Source of the DNA: Rhexocercosporidium sp. MPI-PUGE-AT-0058
Lineage: Eukaryota > Ascomycota > Leotiomycetes > Helotiales
Length of the DNA: 64,000 nucleotides
Assembly (NCBI GenBank): GCA_020746875.1
Contig: JAGTJL010000014.1
Location: forward strand, 1,178,001-1,242,000
Reading direction: 5' to 3'
Positions within the stretch are counted from its first letter, which is position 1. Every line of letters begins with the position of its first letter. Position numbers and translations under genes: made by a program. The notes below the pieces were generated by a model. The model worked only from the letters and a program-made list of their open reading frames with translations, was not told the DNA's origin and did not search any database. Positions 33,655 to 43,209 of the stretch are shown piece by piece.

Positions 33655-34530
33655 TCATTGCAGCCACCCAAGCCTGCACTGACAATTCTGATATCGTCTG
33701 CCGCCAAACTCCTCTCGTAGAATGGGGATATGATGTAACAGACGGGCCAGTGAGCTGGTCCCACTTAGGGCCCTCAGTCTACTCTACCTGCGGGAACGGT
33801 AGACACCAATCACCTATCGACCTCAACGATGCCTCTGTAACACCAGGAAGCTCGACAGACTACGTCTTGGACTATCCTTATCTTCAGAAAATCTCATTCT
33901 TCGGGAATCATCACACAGTACAAGCTCAGGCACCCTCGCCAATTCCACGAACGCTTTGACATTTGGTGACAAAACATACAATTCGGCACAACTCCATTTC
34001 CATGTTTCGAGCGAGCATCTCATTGATGGGGAGTACTTTCCAATGGAGGTAAATTTCGTCAACAATACTACAGGTGTTTTCAAATGCCCAATTCAATTCA
34101 CGAGGAAGTATCCAACGTCTTAGAGGTGGAGAACTTGCAGTCATTGGATTCGTGACTGAAATTGGGTGTACCCACGATCCGCTCCTGGAATCGGTATTCG
34201 GCCACATCGACGAGTTGTAAGGCGACGATCGCAAAGCAATCCTTGCAGCCCTTGACTTCAGTTCTATCATCGCACATTTCGCTGAAATACGATCTTTCGG
34301 TAAGACAATACCAAGATAGCACATGGCTACTTCGACTGACTTTATGTAGATACTCAGGATCCCTCGCGACACCACCGTGCAGAGAAGGAGTGGAATGGAT
34401 CGTGGGCTCACAGCCACTGATGGTTGATGTTTTGATATTTAATAAATCGAAGAGGCATCTGAAGTTCAATTCAAAATACTCCCAGGATATACGAGGCGGA
34501 ATGAACTTGTTGGATTTTGGATTGGCGTAG
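33655..34530 (+). pseudogene. Alpha-carbonic anhydrase, inactivated
   Basis: Family text is clear in pieces: VEWGYDVTDGPVSWSHLGP, then GNGRHQSPIDL. After a frameshift near 33925-33945 come ALTFGDKTYNSAQLHFHV and SSEHLIDGEYFPMEV. A TAA stop after HIDEL is followed by ALDFSSIIAHFAEI. After an intron (34300-34349) comes YSGSLATPPCREGVEW and the C-terminus to 34530. The first two zinc ligands survive as HFH. The third (the His in MEVHFV of active enzymes) is Asn here (MEVNFV). Phases across the last intron also fail to agree. Two or more frame lesions, one stop and a lost zinc ligand make a dead gene. No start codon lies in frame with the first segment. Confidence 0.85.
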
Positions 34531-35355
34531 AGGGATAGCTTCTCCGTGAGCCTTCTTGGCAGGCTTGTAGCAGAGGCACAATTGATAAATCAAGGAGACT
34601 AGTTTTGGCAGAATTAGGCAGCATAGTAGGAGAACAAAAAAGTGAACTGTGAAATGCCATCAAGCTCCAAGCCCGCTCTCCCACCATTGGGTTAAGTTTG
34701 GTTGTATTTGAATGAAAGCGCATCCGGGCTGCGTCTCAACGAGAACCCCAAGAAAGAGATTATTCACTGGGCAGTTTACTGATTATGCTTCGCTTAAGTG
34801 ACCGCAAGCACTGCACTGGTTAGGTATTGATTGCTGCCTTTGGACACCAGCAGGTCCGAAATCCGTTACCCCGCTATCTGCGAGTGTATTTTCTTTGTCG
34901 TTCTCCCGACCTTACAACAGGGTTTGTGTGGCATGTCAATCAATTAGTGGACGGTACCGGCCCTTTCGCATGCATGTTGATAAGGTGAAGTATGCGGTGC
35001 CTTCCCTCCTCATTCGGCTCCCTGACACTGGCGCATCCGTTACGCCGGCGTTGAAAAGGGAACTACGATTTAACTTAGTTCAAACGAGAGACATATTTTG
35101 TACAGTATGGTTTGATCTCTACTACGGAGAGTAGTGAACCGAGAGCTAATCAACGTGTATCAAAGCTGGAGGCTTCTCTTTGCAAAACTGGATTTTCTCC
35201 GAAGCATCGCGATATGCAACAAAAGTCCAAAATCAAAACATTTCCTCCAATTTCTGCAGACGCCACGTTCAAATCCCGGCCGGTTGTCTTGGGGATTCCC
35301 TGTCTATGCACGGGAACGGGACGCATCAATCCATGGTCATTACTAGATGTGCGAA
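34531..35355. other. Region without a supportable gene
   Basis: Low-information sequence between the dead carbonic anhydrase and the LINE fragment. The small frame at 34895-35134 has no motif. Part of it may be decayed LINE sequence, but I cannot show this. Confidence 0.35.
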
Positions 35356-35720
35356 GAAGAACTTGCAGCATTGACGACGAAGGATCCAGACCGCAAACAG
35401 CTCCCGTAGCAATGCCGGCTATCACCATGGAAGAAGTGGAACGACAATTATTTGCTGCAAAATCATGGAAGGCACCGGGGGAGGACGGTCTGCCTGCGGT
35501 GGTCTGGAAGAAGATCTGGCCAGCCGTTAGGAACCACGTTCTGGCGCTATTTCGAGCATCTCTGGAGGAAGGAACACTGCCCACTCAATGGCGGCACGCC
35601 AAGATCATACCACTTAAAAATCCCAGTAAACAGGACTACACAGTAGCAAAGGCCTGGAGACCGATCTCACTTCTAGCGACTCTTGGGAAAGTGCTCGAAT
35701 CGGTGGTCGCAGAGAGGAAG
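35356..35720 (+). mobile_element. Fragment of a Tad1-like non-LTR retrotransposon (reverse transcriptase)
   Basis: The open frame contains the start of a LINE reverse transcriptase: [53 protein letters not shown] and [20 protein letters not shown]. This is typical of fungal Tad1/I-clade pol proteins. Similarity stops abruptly at VVAER near 35716, before the catalytic YxDD region. The copy is therefore truncated at its 3' side as well as its 5' side and cannot be active. It sits against the 3' end of the PTH11-like gene, in the opposite orientation. Confidence 0.85.
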
Positions 35721-35797
35721 GGATGCTGCGTTCGCGAAATGACAAAAATAGTAATGGTTGCCGCTATCACGCGGTAAACACCCTCCTCAAAGGTAGT

Positions 35798-37203
35798 TTA
35801 CCTACTTTCCTCCTTCTTGGCTAAATCCCTCATCTGCATGATCGTAGTCGTCACCTCTATTCCAGGACTTTGCTTCCGGTTTCCCATCTCCATATCCAAG
35901 AGATCGTCATCGCTGCCCTTATCGGCACCATACGCTCTGCTCAAGGGGTATTGGCGGTCGCCTACGGATGACTCTGAGGGCGCGCGAGCATAGTAATCGG
36001 CGTGGGAAAGACCAGGCTCGGTGATGTTGGTGGAGGTGTTGTGAGTTGGGCGAGAGAGACCACGGGAACGGGAGTAGGATTTCAACTGGAGGTTGAAGAG
36101 AGAGAACCAGTTTTGGAAAAGAGGTTTGAGACCTGGTCGGTATGTTAGCTTCGCTCGCTGAATGATATGTAATGAGGCTTACCAGGTATCGAGAGCGCGA
36201 TGATGGTAGAGCCAACTTCAGCGCATTCAATAACCAGTTGAGGCCCGTAGACCCAGCTAGTGTCGATGAATACACCGTTGCTTTGGATAACGATCCAGAG
36301 GCGGAAGATGGAAATAACAATGACTCTACATGTTTCATTAGCGTCTCGTCTTTGTGGGAAGGGCGGCAGGTAGCTTACAAGACACCCGGGAGTAGAACTG
36401 CCGAGAGTGCGAGCTTCGTTCTTATAGCTGCCTTGAGCTTGAGAATGATGACAATGGGAATGACGAAGAGGATCAGATCACTCAGGATGGAAATGCTGGA
36501 GTTGGTAGCGTAGAGGATGACCCATGGCAGGCACTTGTAATCGTTGACGTTTGGTTGAAAGTAGTTGGGCCACAATGCAGTCACTGGTTTGCAATGGAAG
36601 ACAATGAGGAAGATCTGAGGAATATAGCCAGCGACGAGAAACACGCCAGAACCTCGGATTGTCCATATCAGACTGCCACTGCCATCGCACAGGCGATGAT
36701 AGAACGCCAGACCCGACATTCGACATACGAAGAGGGCCGTTGCATAGATCAAATGAGCCCAAAAGTCCAAGATTTGGGCGAGATCGAGTTGCGAGTTCGT
36801 CATGATGTATTGGACGTACTCGTTATGCCGAGCTGCACCGGTGTTGATGATGCCTATACATAATCCCGAAAAGGTAATGTAGCATAGCTAGTGGGAGTTA
36901 GATGTCGATCAATAGTACTCGAAGTTGAACGATCTAGGAAGATTGACATACTAGCGAGAAACCGGCCAGCCAGTCATCAAGCCCGAAGCTTTTGATCATG
37001 AATAACCGTCCGTATGCACGCAGTAGATATATCAGACCGGCGAACACCACCAGAAAGATGATCCCTCTATTCGTGACATGATTCTGCGACTCCGCAAGGT
37101 ATTCCGGAGTCACATAGTCTGGAATTCCAGTGGCATTGGTCTTAAAAGCCTCGACGATCTCCGATGGGATGTCTAAACCCGAACGTCTCACCAGAACATC
37201 CAT
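35798..37203 (-). CDS. PTH11-like rhodopsin-domain integral membrane protein
   Basis: Four exons (37203-36952, 36887-36379, 36325-36183, 36132-35798) give 412 aa. Seven hydrophobic segments can be read, beginning GIIFLVVFAGLIYLL. The family marks FGLDDWLAGFSL, FCRMSGLAFYHRLC, PQIFLIVFHCKPV and VPIVIILKL-type text follow, in order. The cytoplasmic tail is hydrophilic (SYSRSRGLSRP...). This is the fungal Rhodopsin (PF20684-type) domain shared by PTH11-related proteins, which in plant-pathogenic ascomycetes sense surfaces or metabolites; the role of this member is unknown. There is no CFEM domain. All junctions keep conserved text and phase. Confidence 0.9.
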
Positions 37204-37548
37204 CTTGAACTTCTAGGGGTTATCGTGGGGAAGTCAGATTTCGATACACGTGGGCGACCAGTGTGAGAGGAATGCAGGAGGTGAAGAGGAAGGAGTGGCT
37301 AGCAATAATATAATCCCGACGGACGCTTGGTCAACATTGAGGTTCGTTCAAAGGAAGACCCATCTATTAACTGACTCCTGGGTTGTGTTTCTGATCCTCA
37401 GGGGCTGAGTAGCGGCTTTGATGTGATACGCAGGGGAATGAATTCTCACGGCATACGTAGTTCTTATCTATCATGATTTACTCTCCCCCCTAAAGAAAGG
37501 TTAATAAGTGGAGTCTACGAGTCAGTAACGAAATTTTTTGCTGGCTAA
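37204..37548. other. 5' flank of the PTH11-like gene
   Basis: About 345 bases up to the repeat cluster. No gene or clear promoter element recognised. Confidence 0.35.
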
Positions 37549-37549
37549 C

Positions 37550-38297
37550 TACTTTGTATATGGCCGAAACATCGTACTTTTGAGTTTCCAATAACCCCAT
37601 CAAGTCAAGTGGGGTAGAGCAGCTTGCATCCGTAAACCTTGCTCGAAACCATCCGCACTTCCGTAAGTTACCGTATGGCCCCCCTAAACGAATGTTATTT
37701 GGTGGACCTCAAGTTCCACTATCGCCACCTCCTCCCTGAAGTTTGCCACTAATCTATAGGTGAGCATGTAGGTACCATGCCCTTTTCGTTGACCCGCAAT
37801 TTCCAATATAGAAGTATTGTCCGCCAACTAGAGTCTGTATAACGTAGGTGGTAAGCCAGCGGTTCCCGTAAACGAGCGGTTCCGTTTGCGATTTAAGGCA
37901 GGTGATCTAGCTTTAATGATAGATATAAGAAATAACAGCAACTTTTGTTTTGTTCTTAGAGTTCTATAAGAAAAATTCGTTGAGTTATTAATGTTTTCGT
38001 GCAGTATTTTCGCAAGTTGAGCGTTCTGATTGGGTAATTGGGGCACGGAACCGCTCGTTTACGGGAACCGCTGGCTTACCACCTACGTTAAAGAGGATTT
38101 TATTATATAATACTATTTGTATATGGCCGAAAATTCGTAACTTTTCTATTTGTACAACTTCTAGATATTTTTAATAAAACCAAGATAATTAATCAATTAT
38201 CTTTTAAGGTTTTAAGATTTTATTTTCTTAATAAATTAAAACTGTAACAAACTGCACAAACAAGAAAAGTACGATTTTTCGGCCATGTACGAAGTAG
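37550..38297. repeat. Cluster of ggccgaaa-type inverted repeats
   Basis: A block of about 33 bp containing tatatggccgaaa...cgtactttt occurs at 37550-37583 and, slightly diverged, at 38113-38145. The inverse form (aaaagtacgatttttcggccatg) is at 38265-38297. The outer pair matches better than the inner pair. This suggests either one roughly 750-bp element with a nested MITE or a 185-bp element (38113-38297) with an AT-rich core plus a stray end. No transposase is seen. Confidence 0.6.
37842..38088. mobile_element. 247-bp MITE with 44-bp perfect TIRs and TA flanks
   Basis: Bases 37842-37885 (beginning acgtaggtggtaagccagcg) are exactly the inverse of 38045-38088. TA dinucleotides flank the element at 37840-37841 and 38089-38090, the signature of Tc1/mariner/pogo-type insertion. 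The core is AT-rich. Identical arms suggest a young insertion. A minus-strand frame across it (start near 38046) begins MPQLPNQNAQLAKIL and faintly recalls the N-terminal helix-turn-helix of pogo-like transposases, but this is weak. Confidence 0.85.
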
Positions 38298-38689
38298 CAT
38301 CTTTAGTTTCAATATTTCCCAATTTCTTTCGTGTCTTCCAGATTCTCTCAGTCGAGCTGTCCGGAAGGTACGAAAGGATTCTTATCGAGTCTTAAGCATT
38401 TTGCTTTATTCGCACGAGGAGATTACTACCTCGCCTGATTAATACATGGGCATATCAATTTTCATGGCTGCCGCCCCTTGCTGCAATGCAGTAATCTCTC
38501 GCCCGGGCGAACTAACCGGCTGTGGTAACACTTCCACTCCCACTCACGGCGAGCTCCGCCACTCGATACGGAGTATGAAGTAATAGCTCCCTGGACAACC
38601 CAATTCGGTACTTCATGTAGGTTTGTTTTTAAGCCTGGTGATGCCCATATTTTCTAGCTGATCTGGATTCTCACGAAGTTAACGGGGTG

Positions 38690-38700
38690 GTATATTATAA
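38690..38700 (+). promoter_or_regulatory. TATA-like element of the NUP gene
   Basis: gtatattataa ends about 68 bp upstream of the ATG at 38768. Composition and distance suit a TATA box. Confidence 0.35.
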
Positions 38701-38767
38701 GACTGAAGCTCATGTCGGGACGATAGCATCTTCCAGCTGTTTTGCTTTTTGCTGTTTACTTTACAAA

Positions 38768-40028
38768 ATGCATTTCCTCGGCGCGGCTGTGAGCGCGTTT
38801 CTTGCCGTTCGTGGAGTCGTTGCTCTGCCAGTGGACGATACTACCAGTTCTGATGACTTGGTGGCTTCCTCAACAGCTTCGTATGGTATCAAACCAAAGG
38901 TCGTGATCATCAGCCATGTAAGTAAAACCTCGTGTGTTCGACGATTGGCTCGCTGACAGACCCTTAGTTTGGGCTGGAGGCATCCGTTTGGTATGGCATT
39001 AAAGACTTCAATGTCCTTGCGTGCAACATAACAGTGCCTGGATTTTCACCGAGATACCCTCAAGCGCATTGCACTCTAAATGGCGAAATTTGCCAGGTCA
39101 CAACGGGTGAAGCAGGTACGATTCCAAACGTGCCTTGGCTCATTCGCTTTGCTTACTCCTTTTAGAGATCAACGCTGCTTCAACGATATCGGCTCTTGCC
39201 CTCAGTCCCTTGTTCGACTTGACCACCTCATACTTCCTCGTCGCTGGTATTGCCGGTATAAACCCCCAACGAGGCTCCACCGGCTCTGTAGGTTTTGCGC
39301 GCTTTGCCGTCCAAGTTGCCCAACAATACGAATTCGACGTCCGCGATCTAGGAGATAACTTCACCACCGGATACATTCCGTACGGAACGCATGTCCCAGC
39401 TCCCGCACAATACCCCACCAATATATACGGCACCGAAGTCTTCGAAGTCAATGCTTCCCTTCAAAAACTAGCCATTGCATTAGCATCCAAAGCTAAACTC
39501 TCCGACGACCCAGCCGCTGCAGCGTATCGTCAGAAATATGAATTCGCCGCTGCTAAGAAGGCTCCTTCAGTTCTTGCATGCGATGTCAGCACATCTGACA
39601 ACTACTTCCATGGCAAGATCCTCGGAGATGCGGCGGCGAATTTCACTACCTTAATGACTAATGGCAAAGGCGTATACTGCACCACAGCTCAAGAAGACAA
39701 CGCTACCCTCGGCGCTCTCCTCCGCGCCGCCAAAGCAAAGAAAGTCGATTTCAAGCGCGCGATCGTTATGCGGACAGGTGCGGCGTTTGACCGGCCGCCA
39801 CTAGGAGAAAGTGCATTCCAGCATCTATTCTACACGGACGTAGACGGGTTCGGACCCAGCGTGGATAACATCTACCTCGCTGGGATCCAGGTCGTCAAGG
39901 GAATCTTGAGCGGCTGGGCACCGACGTATAAGGCTGGAGTCCAGCCGACGAACTACGTCGGAGATATCTTTGGAAGTCTAGGCGGCGTGCCAGATTTTGG
40001 ACCCTATCCTGACTTTGGAGAGGCATGA
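38768..40028 (+). CDS. Secreted purine nucleoside permease family protein (NUP)
   Basis: Three exons (38768-38917, 38968-39115, 39166-40028) give 386 aa. A signal peptide (FLGAAVSAFLAVRGVVA) is followed by KPKVVIIS. The conserved NUP text includes YFLVAGIAGINPQRGSTGSVGF-type core, GTEVFEVN, CDVSTSDNYFHG and IVMRTGAAFDRPP, then a C-terminal YVGDIFGSLGG. The founding member transports purine nucleosides in Candida, but the fold is that of nucleoside phosphorylases and most fungal relatives are secreted. Transport or phosphorolysis here is therefore unproven. A tatattataag element lies about 75 bp before the ATG. Length is close to that expected for the family. Confidence 0.9.
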
Positions 40029-40569
40029 GAAGCTGCATAGAGGGCATGAAGAACTTGATGCATGAACGGCATATACTAGATATACATAGTATACATTAAT
40101 AGTAATACAAAGTATCTACATTTGGCAGCAGCTAAAAACCGTCGTGCAAATTTCTGAGTTGAGTGAAGACAGGCCTCATCTGCTGTCAGTTCCCCGAACC
40201 GCGAACTGTTCGTACTACCAGGGTAAGAGAGTTTCTCTTGCCAGCGGAAAAGTGGTGGGTCGTCGATCTGTACCTGCCAGGTACGAGTCGCTGTGTTACG
40301 ATCAGATAAACACTAACCATGAACCCCCGCTAGATCTCGACCCTAATCTTAGATCATGGCTCGTCGAGGAATATTCCCACGAATAGAAACCCTCGGATGG
40401 CGAGATCTATCAGAAGCTCCGCCAGTATGACACCGAGAAAAAACTCAGCTCTAAGTTGCGGTGGAAGTCTCGCCTGCGGGGGATCAGAGCGAAGAGTCTC
40501 AACACGCTTTTCAAACCCGACAGTGCGACAACTGTTTATCATGTTTACCACGCGGGCCAAGGAAAACAC
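40029..40569. other. Spacer and decayed sequence between NUP gene and DUF3723 remnant
   Basis: Contains short frames on both strands. Part of it may be the 3' end of the DUF3723 pseudogene, but I could not align it by eye. Confidence 0.35.
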
Positions 40570-42245
40570 CCGACATCATACTCCTTCCACTTAACATGGA
40601 GAGGCGGTGATGGTGAGCTATCAAGTCGCGTAGTCCTCAGGCTCGGATACTCCTTTAAGGCACGGATTTGAGGAGTATCGAATCCTAAAGCAAATGCAAG
40701 ATCGGCAAGGCTGCGCAGCACAGCGGGGTCCGCCTCCTTGGTAGGCGCTGTCTGAACATGATTTTCCTTGACACGGTCTGCGGGCATGGCAGGGTAGTCG
40801 CGCATGGCCAGGGCAATGAGTTGTCGAGCCCCCAGGTCTGCGCACTCCGCGGGCGTTCCAGCCCGGTCCAGGAAGGAGTCCTCCGTGATTTGGATTTTAA
40901 CCTGGCCTTCCCTCTGGTTCTCATCGGAGTAGGTGCGCGCAAGAGTCTCGCAGACACTCTCACGTTTAGGGACAATCACCAAACGCTTGAGGCAATCGAT
41001 ACAGAGCTTCAGATATTGAATATCCCTAAAAAAGGTGAAGAGAGACGGCACGAGGCCATCGATCATCTTCAACCTTTCCCAGATCACGTCGCGTTCGCGG
41101 TCGCTGAACGCGCTGAATATCTTCCCTCCTCGTAGCTCACTGAGATCCTTTGTTGATGCACCCGGCGCCCTCCCTTCCAGGGCTTTCACTGTCGCTGTAT
41201 CGATCCTCCCCAGAGCATCTTTCCCCACTAGACCCGTAAAGACCTCTTTGATACGGCGAAGGTAGTTCAAACATTACTGTAGTGCAACGATTAGTACACG
41301 CCATAAAAGAAGAGGGTGTGCTCACGTCTCTGCAGCCCATAGCCATCACCTTTTGTAGAGTTGTCAGCCTCATGCCGTCCCAGACGCCTGGAATATCCAA
41401 TAAGGCGTCAAATCCAGCCGTAAACTTCTCATCCAAGAGAAGTCCCTTCAGGTTCTTCAGCCTACAACCCCGCAGGCAAGCCTTCCATCGCAACTCTGCC
41501 TTTGTGTCGCGTTGAAAGTGGTAGTACCGTATCTTGTAATATGCCTCGCCATCGGTTGGCCGGTCCTCGTTGGAATGCTGCTCGTTGAGACATGTTTTCA
41601 GGTCCTCGTTGATATCTGGCGGAGGTCAGCTTTCATTTAAGGCAGAGAGTAACCATGCTCACCAGAGGTATAGAAATCGACCGTCCACCACTTGTCAGTC
41701 GGGAGGAGGAACTCTCGCGCGGCTTGAATTCTGTGCTGTCCATGGAGACACTCGATTTGAAAGCCTTGCGGGAAGACCAACTCTGGACATCCGTTCGGCT
41801 GATTAGTCAGGAGTTCACGAGCTGTGACGTTCGAGCCACGAAGGGCAACATCGAGAATTTGCTGATCAACTTCCGCCTCGATATGATTTCGCACCTCTAA
41901 ACGACGACATTGATCTTTCCGAAAGCACCCTTTTAGATACTCGACATGCTTCTTATCGAGATCTCAGTGCTTGTGCTGCCGGAAATGAAGTGCGTCAAGG
42001 CTGATGCGGGCGGATCCTCTGAACGTCCGCCGTCTCTCTGCCTTAAGTCTTGAGTCTTCCATATGAGCTGGAGACTGTTTCATGGCTACAGACTCATGCT
42101 CTGAGCATTGGGAATTGGAGGGAGTCTCTTCTAGAATCGGAGATGTACACACCCAGTCACCAATCGGTGGCCTAAAATGGACGCTTCCTAAAACAGATGC
42201 TAATAGCTCCCGAAGTTGATGGATCCCAAATTTGATCCTACCCAA
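40545..42245 (-). pseudogene. DUF3723-family protein gene, disrupted
   Basis: Pieces of the family are readable in order on the minus strand: ALHFRQHKH, an in-frame TGA near 41965, then KKHVEYLKGCFRKDQC and CLHGQHRIQAAREFLL. A likely intron (donor after WWTVDFYTSG) leads to EDLKTCLNEQHSNEDRP, then FDALLDIPGVWDGMRLTTL. A further short intron-like gap with a TAA at its edge follows. The longest block comes next: RIDTATVKALEGRAPG, GKIFSAFSDRERDVIWERL and DGLVPSLFTFFRDIQYLKLC. DUF3723 proteins are multi-copy in many ascomycetes, often lie near transposons, and have no known function. At least the TGA breaks this copy. Confidence 0.75.
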
Positions 42246-43209
42246 ACCCGACGGATCGTAAAATGCTTCCTAAATTTGATGGCTCCTGAGTTGATACCGC
42301 TAGAAACTGATGGATCCTAAATCGCCTCCCAAAGTTGACGGATCAAGTACAAGCTCCGGTGCAAGGTCTAGGATGTTACATGCACAGTACTGCGGGGTAC
42401 AATGTGATTGCTCTGCAGCAAAACTTGCATGGCGCCACGTGGAAGTCGTACGTTGTTGGATGCTCGAGAAACAGATTTCGAAAAGTTAAAAGAAATAATT
42501 GGAGGTATCCACTGCTTTACTCTTCCACTCGAATTCTGATAATCTTTTGTTGACAATTTGTGGAGTAGTCGAAGCGAGAGCCTGGATGCAGGGGTAGCAG
42601 GTAGGTCGGCTGACTGTGGTTAGATGCTTACCCCAGTCAAAAAGTCAAATAAACAAGCATAAATCAATTCCAATTCCAATACAAGCATCAAGTTCTGGTA
42701 AGCCATACTAGGTGGTAATCTGGCTTCCAAGTTCAAGTTACCAGCAGGATCTTCCGCTTTCACATACCGTAGGACTTCCATGCGTTTTTGCTCCATGTTC
42801 CCGACCCGCTACTCGAGTAGATGTTCACTCAGCCGGTAGTTCTTTCAGTGGGCGATCATGTCGGCAGCATAGTGAATCATCTTTCCAGCCGTACTTTCTT
42901 CCGGGAGGACTCCGGGAGGAGTGCCTGCCAAGACCTGAAGGTGCAGATATTCAGGGTTAGCATTTCAAAAGGCTATTGGCTGGCTCAAATAACATCCCAG
43001 CCCGAGCGCGGGGTTGTTGAATCTCAAATTAGAAAGGTCAATATGCAATGCAGCTGGATATGGATAAAGACTAGGATCTTGCAAATGTTTTCACTAGTCT
43101 CCATGTTCTGGGGTGAGGAGATGAGGCATATATTATCCGTGAGCCTCTTTTGTTCTTGTGGTTTGAGTATCACCAAGAACTTTTTCTCTGATACTACTCA
43201 GCTGCAACA
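42246..43209. other. Intergenic region upstream of the GMC oxidoreductase
   Basis: Near 42200-42350 a phrase of the form gatgga/tcc-taaa recurs about five times (for example gttgatggatccc, cgacggatcgta, tgatggctcc, tgatggatcc, tgacggatc). The rest shows no gene. A small frame at 42821-43315 overlaps exon 1 of the GMC gene and is not supported. Confidence 0.4.

Noticed and set aside
34202..34260. Intron in the carbonic anhydrase removing the TAA after HIDEL
   Set aside because: GTAAGG...TTCAG looks like an intron, but it would delete the conserved ALDFSSII text and still leaves a phase clash at the next junction.
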